Shown here: in pieces, positions 45,141-55,764 of the stretch
How positions within the stretch are numbered: the stretch's first letter is position 1
Layout: every line of letters begins with the position of its first letter
Source: Nicotiana tabacum
Taxonomy: Eukaryota > Streptophyta > Magnoliopsida > Solanales > Solanaceae
DNA: 64,000 bases
Reading direction: 5' to 3'
Assembly: GCF_000715075.1 (NCBI RefSeq)
Contig: NC_134095.1
Span: 66,407,990-66,471,989 of the forward strand
The notes under the pieces: model-generated
Told to the model about the DNA's origin: nothing
The model's database searches: none
Seen by the model: the letters and a program-made list of their open reading frames with translations, nothing else
Program-made: the position numbers and the translations under genes

Positions 45141-45149
45141 CTATTTATA
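45141..45149 (-). promoter_or_regulatory. Putative TATA box of the T3 antisense gene
   Basis: TATAAATAG on the minus strand (45149-45141), about 165 bp upstream of the ATG at 44979. Confidence 0.55.
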
Positions 45150-45437
45150 AGAGACATAAATCCCCCAAGCACGAAACCCAATAGTCTCCAATCGAATCTG
45201 ATAGGGCACGAAATGTTTCAATCCCCTGGGAACATGTGTCATAATGGCGGCAACCACGAACAACGTTTCAATCCAAACAACGTTTTGGTTCCGATACAGC
45301 CGCAACGGTCCAAGGATATCGATGGAGCTGTTACCTTACTTGAGCCTAAGGATCATACCCAAGGGGTAGGTAGTCAGATTTCTCTCAGATATGTAACAAT
45401 CATAGTCCGTCTGCCAGGCCCGACAAGGGATGACCCC

Positions 45438-45455
45438 GGCAGACGGAGGGACTAA
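45438..45455 (+). other. Candidate polypurine tract of T3
   Basis: GGCAGACGGAGGGACTA lies directly before the 3' LTR. Only part of it is pure purine. Confidence 0.4.
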
Positions 45456-45461
45456 CTGTAT

Positions 45462-45965
45462 TGGTCAAAATGTGACTACTACAGTCGATCTAACAGACAT
45501 CCCATCCAAGAGGCGAGGCAGTGGAAGAAGACATGGTTTATTCCAAATCCCATACTCACAATACCCGCCAAGTAAAAAAAAACAACGCTCAAGGGACGAC
45601 GAAGTTGGACGTAGTATGAAAGTGTATTGAACCGAGCACATAGCAAATATTCCATAACTATATATATGGGGGAAAACCTTTTGGGAAGGGGGTTTCTTCT
45701 TTTTCTCTTTCCTCTCCTCTATAACCTTTATAGTAGAAGGAGGAACAAAGCAATCTCCAAGAGAATATGTAAAATGGTTTTCTCCACCGATTAATGGGAG
45801 GCAAAATGAAAAGCATCAATAAGATTGATTACTTCTATCTCGTCTTAAGCATTATTTTCTAATTGGTTTATAGATCTGGAGTTTACTACGTTTGACTAAG
45901 ATTTGCCCCTTCATCTTCTTTAATTGATTTAATCGAAAAAGTTTCAATATCTTTTGGATCAAACA
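45462..45965 (+). repeat. T3 3' LTR
   Basis: About 504 bp, beginning TGGTCAAAATGTG and ending GGATCAAACA. It matches the 5' LTR including the TATA region (about 45658) and the ATTAATGGGAGGCAAAATGA block. Confidence 0.85.
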
Positions 45966-46132
45966 TACATCATTAACAGCAGTCATCTCTAGGTAATCTT
46001 TTTTGGTAGAAGTTTCATTAAGGTATTATTTGTTCCCACATTTAAAGATATAGCCTATTATTATTCCATTAAAAAAGAGAAATTCGTAGAAGACCAGGGG
46101 TTTAAAGTTCAGTATTAACAGAAAACATTAAG

Positions 46133-46988
46133 GGTGTGTTTGGTATAACGGAAAATATTTTTCAATAAAATATTTTTTTTGAAAAACAAGTAGTAATTTT
46201 ATTCATTTTTGGGTGTTTGGTATGCAAATTAAGGAAAATGTCTTCTCAAGAGTATTCATAAATAATTTAGATATAATAAACATGAAGCTATAAACTTTCA
46301 AATCAACAACCTTCCGATCCTACAAATTTCATAAACTTTCGAAACCGCGAAATTTCGAACCCGTAAACTTTATAATTTCTAAACCCGTAAACTTCCAAAT
46401 ACATAACCTCTGAACTCATAACTTTGGAACTTATAAAATTTTGAACCTTTAAACCGATAAATAAAAAAACTAAAACTGAAAAATATATTTAAAAAATATT
46501 TTTTCCGGGAGGGGAGGGGAAGGGGCTGGGGGAAGGAGGAGGGAGGGGGTGGGTGGGTGCAGAAAAACGAAAAAAATAAAAATTTGAAATTACAAGAAAA
46601 AAAGTAATTTTTTTTTTGTGCAGGGTGAGGGGGGTTGGGGGTGGTGCATAAAAACAAAAAACCAGAAATTTGAAATTATAAAAAAACAAGGTTAAAAAAA
46701 TAATTTTTTTGCGGGAGGGGGTGGTGGGTGAGAGGGGTAGTAGGGTGGGTGGTAACGGAAAAACTTAAATTTGAAAAAGAAAAGTCTTTCTTGAAGAGAG
46801 GGGGTGGGGTGGGGTGGGTTGGTGAGGATGGGGAAGGTTGAAAAGGAGTTTTGAAAAATATTTTACCTTCTCTTGATAAGGAAAATATTTTCCTTCAATT
46901 GAAAAAAATGAGTTCACAAGGAAAATGTTTTCCAAATCATTTAAGCCAACCAAACATGAAAAAATTGGACCTTCATACCAAACACACC
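46133..46988. mobile_element. hAT-like MITE, 856 bp, with G-rich core
   Basis: The termini GGTGTGTTTGGTAT and ATACCAAACACACC are exact 14-bp inverted repeats, and TTAAG adjoins the element on both sides. Subterminal GGAAAATATTTT and AAAATATTTTCC words reinforce the inverted symmetry. The body carries four G-rich tracts but no transposase. Confidence 0.75.
46507..46840 (+). repeat. Four G-run tracts (G-quadruplex potential)
   Basis: G-rich tracts at about 46507-46558, 46624-46648, 46712-46754 and 46798-46838 (e.g. GGGAGGGGAGGGGAAGGGG) alternate with AAATTTGAAATTA-type spacers, giving a degenerate 85-100-bp repeat. Each tract has at least four runs of three or more G. Confidence 0.8.
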
Positions 46989-47044
46989 TTAAGTGATATC
47001 TTCTGATGATTTGTCTAATAAGACTCTAAGCTTTAATATGTGGA

Positions 47045-47470
47045 GTTGCTTGATAGTATGAAATAATAGTCAAAATGTGTCAAAATAGCATGTGCTAGCA
47101 AGTTTTCAGACTGATCATTTAAAAATAGTCCATATTTGTCAAATTATTGAAAAATAGCCACTATTTTACTGCAACAGAGACCGGTTCAATATAATATACT
47201 GGAGTTCGGTGCACTTGTGTATGAACTTCCAACATATTATGCAGGACCGATATACTTTGCTGGCTCCAGTATAATATACTGGAGTTCCACTATACTTTGC
47301 TGGAACTCCAGTATATTACACTGGAGTATTTTCTGAATTTTGAATAGTGTCTTCTTTCAAATTTATCTTTACGTGAAAAGTGGCTAAATTTCAATAACTT
47401 TTGAAATTGTGACTATTTTTTAATGACTACTTGTAAATCTGGCTATTTTTGAATTTGTACAAACAAAAAA
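47045..47470 (-). repeat. 400-bp interspersed repeat, copy 3 (inverted)
   Basis: Read on the minus strand this has the same order as 17130-17520: AAAATAGCCAGATTTACAAG, ATTTAGCCACTTTTCACGTA, CCAGTATATTA modules and GAAAAATAGCC. It shows the family is dispersed and not only part of the tandem units. Confidence 0.65.
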
Positions 47471-47677
47471 TAAATAATTGCTCCTTTAAAGTTTAAACCA
47501 GCTTCTTTCTCCTGCTACAGTACAACCAAAAACGAACTCGGTCGGGCCCGATCGCTAGTTCCCTATATTCCACTAGCCTTGAGTTTTCACCATCAACAAT
47601 ATTGTAAAACGATTGACAAGTAACTCCATTCTCTCCGGAAACATTACCTAACAAATGCAAAAATACTTGTTGAAAGA

Positions 47678-48013
47678 GACGTTTGGACATAAAAAATATA
47701 ATTTTTATTTAAAAATAGTTAAGTTGAAAAATGATTTTGAAATTTAAAATTATCGAGATATTATGAGGGTCCAATATCTCAATAGAACCTTGTCTAAAGC
47801 TTCGAAGGAGACACATATGTATTTCACTTTAAAAATGTTACCGTTTTGTGAATGGAGAATTTTTTTTTTTTTTAAATTTTTGAAAAGTGGTCAAAACTAT
47901 ATTTTGGTTTTTGAAAAATTTATTTTCGAAAAATCTCCAAATACTTACAAAATTTCACGAACAAACAGATTTTTTAAAAAATTCAGAAAAAAAAATTTCA
48001 TAGACAAACGGTC
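47678..48013. mobile_element. hAT-like MITE
   Basis: The left end GACGTTTGGACATAAAAA and the inverted right end (TTTCATAGACAAACGGTC) form imperfect terminal repeats around an AT-rich, non-coding body of about 335 bp. Confidence 0.5.
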
Positions 48014-48251
48014 CTAGATGTGGTCTGTAATCGACTATTCAACAACTTTTATTCATTAAATTTTTCAAGATAATTTGGACCGAAAGTCTTACAAAAAACC
48101 TTTACATAACATGAATTGAGAATTACACTTGTGTACGTTTTTATCTAACTGCTAGCTTTTGTATTAATTCCACAATTAGTGAGTACCCCATCATTGTATT
48201 TGACACTAACAGCGACACACCCCTTTCATTGAATCTTCCTATTTCGTTGTC

Positions 48252-48446
48252 TTTCTCTTTTTTTTTTTTTGGTTTCCTATTCGTTCGTTCGGTATTCGTA
48301 TTGGAGCCCAACTATATCCGAATTCGCATCGGGTAATGCCCCATTCCGGAATAGCACTCCCTTCCATACCCAAAACTCAAACTCGAGACTTCTAGTTAAG
48401 GGAGGAACAACCCTATCCACTACACCACAAAGGATCCTTTGGTGGT
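48252..48446 (-). mobile_element. SINE, full length, minus strand
   Basis: Flanked by TTCCTATTTCGTTGTC (48236-48251) and TTCCTATTTCATTATC (48447-48462), a 16-bp duplication with two differences. In minus orientation it has a tRNA-like box A (TGGTGTAGTGGATAGGG), a box B-like GAGTTTGAGTTTTG region, the 3' block GGATATAGTTGGGCTCCAAT, and a 13-nt poly-A (T run at 48258-48270). The short 39476 insert belongs to the same family. Confidence 0.8.
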
Positions 48447-48643
48447 TTCCTATTTCATTATCATCTAAACATTGTTTGTGCTTTTCAACTTAAAAGCAAA
48501 CTGCTGTACGCTTGGAACAACAATACTACGTGGAGCTATGCACTAGGCCTGAGGTCGGCAACATAAATATTTAATACTCCCTGTAACTTCAAGAAACCGG
48601 AGTGAACAACTATCTCAAATAAATATAGATTAGAGAAAACTTT

Positions 48644-48925
48644 TAGGGACAGTTTGGAAAGTTACCGGATAATTAGAATTGATATAATTATTAGGTTAGT
48701 AATTACACAGCTTAATAATTGTACAGTACTATAATTACGACGACCTATTTATTTGGCATAATGTAATTATAGTGTAATTATAAGTGTACTATTTGGTTGT
48801 ACAAATGTAATTACACAAATTGGATTAAATTTTAAATATAAAGTTAATTATTAAAAAATAAAATTAAGATTTAACAAATATTTGCCTTTCTAAATAATAT
48901 TAAATTTGACATTTAACAAATATTT
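48644..48925. repeat. hAT-like MITE family, second copy
   Basis: Starts AGGGACAGTTTGGAAAGTTA and contains many TAATTACA words; homologous in inverted orientation to 37185-37467. Confidence 0.55.
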
Positions 48926-49061
48926 GCCTACAGTCATCTTTCAAACCAAGTACACTTAGAAATTCGCCTTGAAGCACATTCGGGGAAAGTTCTAGACTAT
49001 TCACACAAGTGCTTGGACTATCAACAAAATTTTATCTCACTTCTCATGCAACTAGACCGTA

Positions 49062-49236
49062 CACTACTAAAAATTACCAAAAAGCATCCACAAAAACTGA
49101 TCGAAATCGGTCGGAATCCAACAAAAATTGACCGATTTCCGTCCGTTTTCAATTGGCCGATAAAATAATGGTCGCAAACGTGGAGCGATCGAACTCGGTC
49201 GCTATTTGTCGACCGAAGTCGGTCGTAACTGTCAAT
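49062..49236 (+). mobile_element. CACTA-type transposon end, cut by an LTR
   Basis: CACTACTAAAAATTACC is the kind of 5' terminus used by CACTA transposons. It is followed by subterminal repeats of GATCGAAATCGGTCGGAA, ACCGATTTCCGTCCG and GACCGAAGTCGGTCG. The sequence stops where the LTR begins at 49237. The other end and the transposase are not in the window. Confidence 0.6.
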
Positions 49237-52018
49237 TGTAACGATCCGACATGTCGTTTTGAGCTCTAGTGCGTCGTTTAGCAGTTTGAGGCCATGAGCA
49301 ACTTCACTTCAGGTATTATGACTTGTACGCATAATCAGAATTGAGATTCAGGGAGTTCGGAGTTGATTTGGAAAGAGAATTCTCGGAAGCTTAAAGTTGG
49401 AAGAATATGACTAAGGGTTGATTTTGAGTAAACGACCTTGGAATCAGGATTTGAAGGTTCCAACAGGTTCATAATTTTGGACTTGGGCATATGCTCGGAT
49501 CTGGTTTTGGATGACCCGGGAGCGTTTCGGCACCTATTGTGGAAGTTAGCATTTTGGAAGAATTTCATAAATTCGGGTTGAAGTGCACTTCAGTGTTATC
49601 GATGTCCGTTTGGGATTCCGATTCTGGGAATAGCTCTGTATGGTAATTCTGGTATTGGGAGCGCGTCCGAAAGTGGATTTGGAGATCCGTAGGTCATTTT
49701 GGGATCATTTGGTGTAAGTTAGAAATTTGAAGGTTTTTGAGGAGTTTGACCGGAAGTGAACCTTTTGATATCAGGGTCGGATTCAGATTTTGAAAGTTGG
49801 AATAGGTCCGTAATGTCAAATATACTTGTGCGCAAAATTTGAGGTCAATCTGACCTGATTTGATAGTTTTCGCCATCGAATGTAGAAGTTTGGAGTTCTA
49901 AAGTTCATAAAGCTTGAATTGAGTTGCGATTCGTTATTTCGGTGTTGTTTAATGTAATTTGAAGGCTCAACTAAGTTCGTAATGTGTTTTGGGACGTGTA
50001 ATAATTGGTTGAGGTCCTGAGGGCTTCGGGTGGGATCTATACGATGAACGGATCGAGTTTGGACTTGGAAGAAAGGTTAGAGCAACTGCCTTCTGGTGTA
50101 ACCACACCTGCAAGGCTTGGGACGCAGAAGCAGTCGTAAGGGTCGCAGAAGTGGACTAGCAAGGGGAGGCCAGTGACCGCAGAAGCAGACCAAAGACCGC
50201 ACCTGCTAAGGTGCAGGTGCGAAGGAAGCCATCGCAGAAGCGGCTCAAGCCGCAGGAGCAACCCAGGTGCCGCAGAAGTGGCCTATGAACCGCAGGTGCG
50301 AAAAGGCTCGAGGCAGTGAGGTTTCTTTAAAACGGGGGTGTGGCCAATTTTTCTTCCATTCTCTCTTGGTTGGACAATTTTTGGAGAGCTTCAAGTGGGG
50401 ATTTTCATCATTCAAGTTAAGGTAAGTAATTCCCACCTCATTTTAAGTTAAATACATGGAATTTTAAGGATTTAAACATGAAAATTGGTGGAAATTGTGG
50501 GGGTTTTGGTGGTAAAACCTAAATTTGTATTTTTAGATTTTTACCACGATTTTGGACATGGAACTTAGAATAAGTTATATATTGAGTTCGTGGCATTAAG
50601 GGTAAAGTTTATCTTCAAAATATTTCGAAATCCGTGCACGTGGGCCGAAGGGTTATTTTTATCGACTTTACGATTAGGGTTAGAAATTGTTATAAATTGG
50701 ATTATAATGAGTATTTGAGTATATATTAATGTGTTTGCATAATTATTGGCTAGTTTTGGAGCGTTGGGCAATAGTTCGAGTTGTTTGAAGGACTCGGAAG
50801 CCAGTTATGGAACTTCAGAGCGAGGTAAGTCTCCTTTCTAATCTTGTAAGAGGGAATTTACCACATAGGTAAAATAAATCAATATGTGCTCCTATTTGTG
50901 GGTGCTACGTACGCACGAGGTGACGAGAGTCCGTGTGTAGCTACTATTATACATAAGTTCGGGTAGTCTATGACCCAAAAACATGCTTTAGTTCTAATAT
51001 TTGCAATCTTGTTGTCAATTAAAAATGCTTAAATAATATCAAACTTTGTAAATAAATTTCTAAAAGGCTAGACATCGTTTTCTTGACTTTTACAAGAGAA
51101 ATTGCGTTTTTCCTTGGATAATTGCCCTTTGATGAATTCTTGATTGACTGTTTGAATGTGTTTATCTGTTGTGGAATGGCCCAAATGGCTCGATAGATAA
51201 AATAGATGCATCTATGGTTCGCGCCATTCGACCCTGTGGCAGTGCACAGTTTAAATATTATGCTGGATCAGGTTGTACGACCTCGACATGATTTGTGCAT
51301 GCTTGTATTTCTTGCCTTGAAATTTATAAATAATGATATCGCCTCCCTGGTCTGAGATAAATTGATAAATGATGAAGTATGAATTTGAAAATCTCTTATT
51401 ACCAAAAGGAATGGTTACTTGCTTCATGATTTCTTTGAATTTACTGTCGTTTTTAATAAATCCATGATTAATTATATTATTGATGGCCATAGTAAGTGTT
51501 GGACTCGACATCTCGTCACTACTTCTTCGAGGTTAGACTGGATACTTACTGGGTACGTATTTTTTTCGTACTCATACTACACTTGCTATACATTTTGTTG
51601 TATAGGCACATGTATGTTTAATGGTCTTGTGGGCGCAACAGCATGATTGATACGAGGACTTAGGTGGGTTGCATCTAATGAGATGATCCATAGCCAGCAG
51701 AGTCTCCATCAGAGTACTTGTATTTTCCTTTCTGTCCAATTTGTATTCCGGACAGTCATTATATGTTATTTTTACTTCCTAGTAGATGCTCATGTACTTG
51801 TGATACCGGGTTTCGCGATGATTATGGGATTATTCAGTATTAAAATTTATTAAAAATACTATTATTTACTCTGTGAAGTTCACCAATTATTATTTGACTT
51901 AAGGAAATTATGATTTCAAAAATTCTAAAATGAGAACCAAATTATTTATTTATTGATGGCTTGCCTAACAGTGGTGTCCAGTACCATCACGACCTTTAAT
52001 GGTTTTTGGGTCGTGACA
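49237..52018 (+). repeat. LTR, 2,782 bp, chromovirus type
   Basis: Begins TGTAACGATCCGACATG and ends TTTTGGGTCGTGACA directly before the primer site. The start and end resemble those of the solo LTR at 30260-33326. It contains a GC-rich GCAGAAG/CCGCAG block at 50095-50310. Confidence 0.8.
50095..50310. repeat. CCGCAGAAG/GCACCTGC repeat block in the LTR
   Basis: Words such as GCAGAAGTGG, CCGCAGAAGC, ACCGCACCTGC and GGTGCAGGTGCG recur about ten times, several of them as inverted pairs, in an otherwise AT-rich LTR. Confidence 0.65.
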
Positions 52019-52021
52019 ACA

Positions 52022-52037
52022 TGGTATCAGAGTACTA
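52022..52037 (+). other. Primer-binding site, initiator Met tRNA
   Basis: TGGTATCAGAGTACTA, 3 bp after the LTR, is complementary to the 3' end of plant initiator methionine tRNA (TGGTATCAGAGC) with one difference in the core. Confidence 0.85.
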
Positions 52038-55000
52038 TATTCACTTAGGTCTCACAAGTCATGAGCGAGTCCAATAGAGTTTTGAGGATCGATACAGAGA
52101 CGTCTGTACTTATCTTCGAGAGGCTACATGGCTGTTAGGAGCACTTCCCTTCTTGATTTCCTCATCGTGCCATTTGATTCCTTTGAGGCTTATGCCTTCA
52201 TTTCCTTCCCATCCAATTCTACGCGACGTGAAACACTAGTTATAAAATCGAAAATTGAGGAATTGTAATGGTACTATAGATGTGGTGTGGGATGTTTCTC
52301 CCTACGTAGTTGGCTGGGCTATTATCATCGCCTTGCAGAAGGATATTCTATCATTTCAGCTCAGTAGCTGTACTTTTGAGAGCTTTGAGGTTATGTACAG
52401 GTTTCTATGATGCTCATGAATGGTTATCACACAATATTGATGTGATGGTAGGATACTTGCCTATGTGTTGGGATATTGAATGACTTGAAAGGAGGTCTAC
52501 TCAGTGCATGATTCAGAGATTCAATGTTTTATTTCCGGCAGAGGAAAGACAATCGAACTATGACTGTTCAGGTTTGGGTTGACTGAGCAACGAGACTTGA
52601 TATTTTCGAGCGTGGTGGATTTTTCATCTATGATGTGGTATCGTCACCCTTGATTGAATGTGTTAAGTTTGCCGATATTATTGTCTTCTTCAATTTTCCT
52701 TGGGGCCAGGGTCTTGTGAAATGGTGCTTGAGATGCGGTTGTTAGAGACAATGGAGTGTAGCGATTTGGGAATCGAATTGGCACTTCTAGTATTGATGCC
52801 TCGAGAAAGATGAACTTCTAAGAGGTTTAAAGTAGGTAGCGATCTGTTGGTTCAAGTACTACAGAGATAGATTTTTTTAAGGCAACCACTGGGCAACGAA
52901 GGATGAGGAAGTACATGTAGGAGATGCCTTGCAGTGGTTAGATTTTCTAGAAGGCTAAGAGTGAGGAACATGAGTCGAAAGGTTTCTTAAAGGAGTGAGT
53001 TTGACCAAAATGAGAGAGTGGCAGAGTAGCATATGGGTTCTGTAGTAGGATTACTACACATTTTGAGAAGAGTCTAGAGTGGTATGGGATTCACGGTGGT
53101 CAGTGACTGGGTCTACGGACTCAATTTGGAATATTGACTATTATACAATGGGAGATTGGATACGACCGAAAGGAGTTGCTTGATATAAAAAAGGATACGG
53201 CATGACTAAGGGTTGGAAGACATTGTCGCACATTTAGTTGATGTCCATCAGGAGTGAATAGATTTGTGCATTTGGTGAATGAGCACGGGCTCAGGAGGGG
53301 TTACCGACTTTGAAGCGATTGTATCCCGTTCAGTGACATTGGAAGATGTCGGCATGTAATCTCCACAGGTGGATTATCTCCTGTGAGCAGGTCAGCGGTC
53401 GCGTGGTTGACGAATCTTTTGTGAGGAATTCTACTGGCTATCCTATAAGAGGTCGAATATGTGAATGTGGTTAGTGATTCAGAGTGTTCACGAAAGGTCA
53501 AACAGAAGGATTTCGAGGAATTCGGCGAGTTGGTTGTGCAAGATCAGTTCAACAATAAAGAAAGAATCTTGGTGGGTTCTAGAGTTATGTAATAGGTGAC
53601 TTTAAGCTAAGTGGGAGAGTCCCATCGCCTATGGTTGGATTGCATGGTCATCCATTTGTGAGATTTCTGGTTATTGGTGTAATGGGGGGGGGGGGGTATT
53701 ATGACTAAAGAAAGAGAACATCAGTGGTAAATTGAGCAAGGGATTTAAGGAATGTGTGCTATTATTGGCCCTATTGACTCATGTTCAGGCTTTGGAAAGA
53801 CTTAGAGTTTATGCATCGTGTAGATGTGATTTATAAGGAAAGTGATTCAGTTGGGTACTTCTTTAAAAGGGTATTCGTGTGCTAGCAAGCCGTAGAGTTG
53901 ATTATATTCGGGACCAAGTAATAGTGGGTGACTCTCAACAACGGTCCTAGTGATTAAAGTTCGATGCCTAGGGATTTCGAGTCCGTGGTATGGTTAAGTA
54001 GCGAGCTTTTGCAGCGGATTATAAAAAGGGCTTGGAGTGTTCTATGTTATCTTCGGCTTGTAGTGTAGAATTATGAGGAATGGAAGAAAATAACTTCGGA
54101 ATTCATAGAGGAATTATCAGAATGGGTGTACCGGTTGAAGATGTGAATGTGCGCACAAGGAGATTATGAGATGATTCGTTGGTTTTGAGACAATGTGGTC
54201 TCGTGAAATGGGATCACTCAGGATGAGTGCAGATTGAGCTTGTTATGTGTTGACTGGAGTTATTATTATTTCTAAGAAGAGTTAAGGATAAGTTAGAAGA
54301 AGCCGGATCAGTTAGCCATGGTTGAATTCGCATAATGGTGGCAGTGATCAGTTCCTTCTGCGTGATTAAATTATGCATGTGATGACGATACGTGCGAGGC
54401 TTGACAGCCGCCGTAGTTGGTTTTATTTGGAAGTGTTCAAGTATTATGGCCTGTTATGGGTAGGCAGATCCCAGAAGGGTTATGGTGGTTTAGACCACTA
54501 CTTGAGGATTTGTGTGTTCTATGGTTATAAGGATTCAGTCATGTGTTACAATAATTCTCCTGAAACGAGTAAAGTAAAAGGTTTCAACCAAGTGAAGAGT
54601 GTATCCTATTAGTGGTTTAAGAGTTATGATAAAATTCTTGGGTTCTCACGTATTGGTTAGATAGCTACGGTGAGCGGCATGAAATTTGAAAGTTAAGGAT
54701 TTAGGATGCGATTCGGTATTGACAAGGATGTCATGAGCTCGGATGAGCAGGAAAGGATTTAGATGTTTAAAGTAAGTTAGTATTGTTTTCAGCATCACTT
54801 GAGATCAGTGTTCTATGTAAGAGGCTTTGCGTACTGATTGTAGATTCTTGATATGCTTTACAACATTGGTGTGACCGGTGGTATGGATGTGCAAACTTGT
54901 TACCTGGTATGGAAGGTCGTGGGAGCGTGTCCCACGGAAAGATTGTATAAGAGTGTCAGGTAGTCACTTGATTGAGTAAAGATTGAAACCATGTATGAAG

Positions 55001-55690
55001 ATTGTGGTAATATCGTTGATTCGAGAATTTATGCCTGGAGGGCACTCAGTCATTGGGCTGTGGACTGTGGGAGTTTGTTTCGGCTATGATGGTCGTTCTT
55101 GTGTGTTATGTGAAAAAGGGTTATTATGGATCCTTGAAAGGTTATTAGTCTAGTACGATGCGATAAGAACCGGCTTAAGCTCTGTGGATGGATTTAAATG
55201 TGAATACGGGCACTATGTAAGGCCGGATGCGTTCATTGCAGCATAACGCTCCTTATGGAAGAGTATTCAGATGTTGGATGTTATTTCGTCGTCAGCTATT
55301 TCATGTAATACTATATTGTGCCGTGTGAGTTGTGAAATTGCTTGATAAATTTCTTATGTGTTGAGGTTCCGCGTAGCGATGGTATTATATGAGCAGGATG
55401 GCTCTTGAGATTTAGATCATATATCGCACCTTAGTTGTGCTTAAGTTTTGTAGCGTATGTCATTGTCTGTCCTCCCAGGGATGATATTATGCACTTAGAA
55501 TGCTTGTGGCCGATATTAGGATATTTTGTAGTAATTAGCATTCTAGCTCGATAAGTATTTCCTTATAGATTTTATGTGTGGATTGGGTGGCACGCCACCA
55601 CGGGTATGTTATTTGGATTGGGTTGCACGCCGTAACAGTGTGATGTTGAGTACAGTCCCCTATATTGTTTTTGTTTCCCATTTTCTGAGG
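52038..55690 (+). other. Non-coding or fully decayed retrotransposon interior
   Basis: Frames are short and stop-rich, and I found no zinc knuckle, DTG, YxDD, HHCC or DDE motif. A G run is at about 53688. GGATTGGGTTGCACGCC near 55610 resembles the LTR minisatellite motif of 31085-31290 in opposite orientation, so an LTR fragment may lie at about 55500-55690. Confidence 0.45.
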
Positions 55691-55764
55691 AAGGTTCATA
55701 ACGCCTTTCGGTTGTCTAATTAGTTACGTGGGTTGAGTAGTCCCTTCCAGAGTTCGTTTTCCTT

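Larger units (their letters stand above)
39983..45965 (+). mobile_element. T3: pol-less Tat-like LTR retrotransposon (6.0 kb)
   Basis: Two LTRs of about 500 bp enclose a primer site, a gag-leader-like stretch, a 91-bp tandem repeat block and one antisense multi-exon gene. There is no gag core and no pol. It is the most compact and least disturbed member of the trio T1-T3. The ends are judged from where LTR similarity stops; no target duplication was found. Confidence 0.85.
49237..55690 (+). mobile_element. Chromovirus-like LTR element with non-coding interior
   Basis: A complete LTR (49237-52018) is followed by an initiator-Met primer site and about 3.6 kb of interior with no gag, reverse transcriptase or integrase motif in any frame. 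This fits a large retrotransposon derivative or a heavily decayed copy. A matching 3' LTR is not seen before the Tat-type sequence starts near 55691, so the right side has been lost or lies elsewhere. Confidence 0.6.

Noticed and set aside
46379..46689. Proline- and phenylalanine-rich minus-strand frames
   Set aside because: Produced by the G-rich tracts and A/T spacers of the MITE; they overlap in two frames.
53301..54612. Short frames in the interior after the 49237 LTR, considered as decayed pol
   Set aside because: No reverse transcriptase, RNase H or integrase motif could be aligned in any frame.
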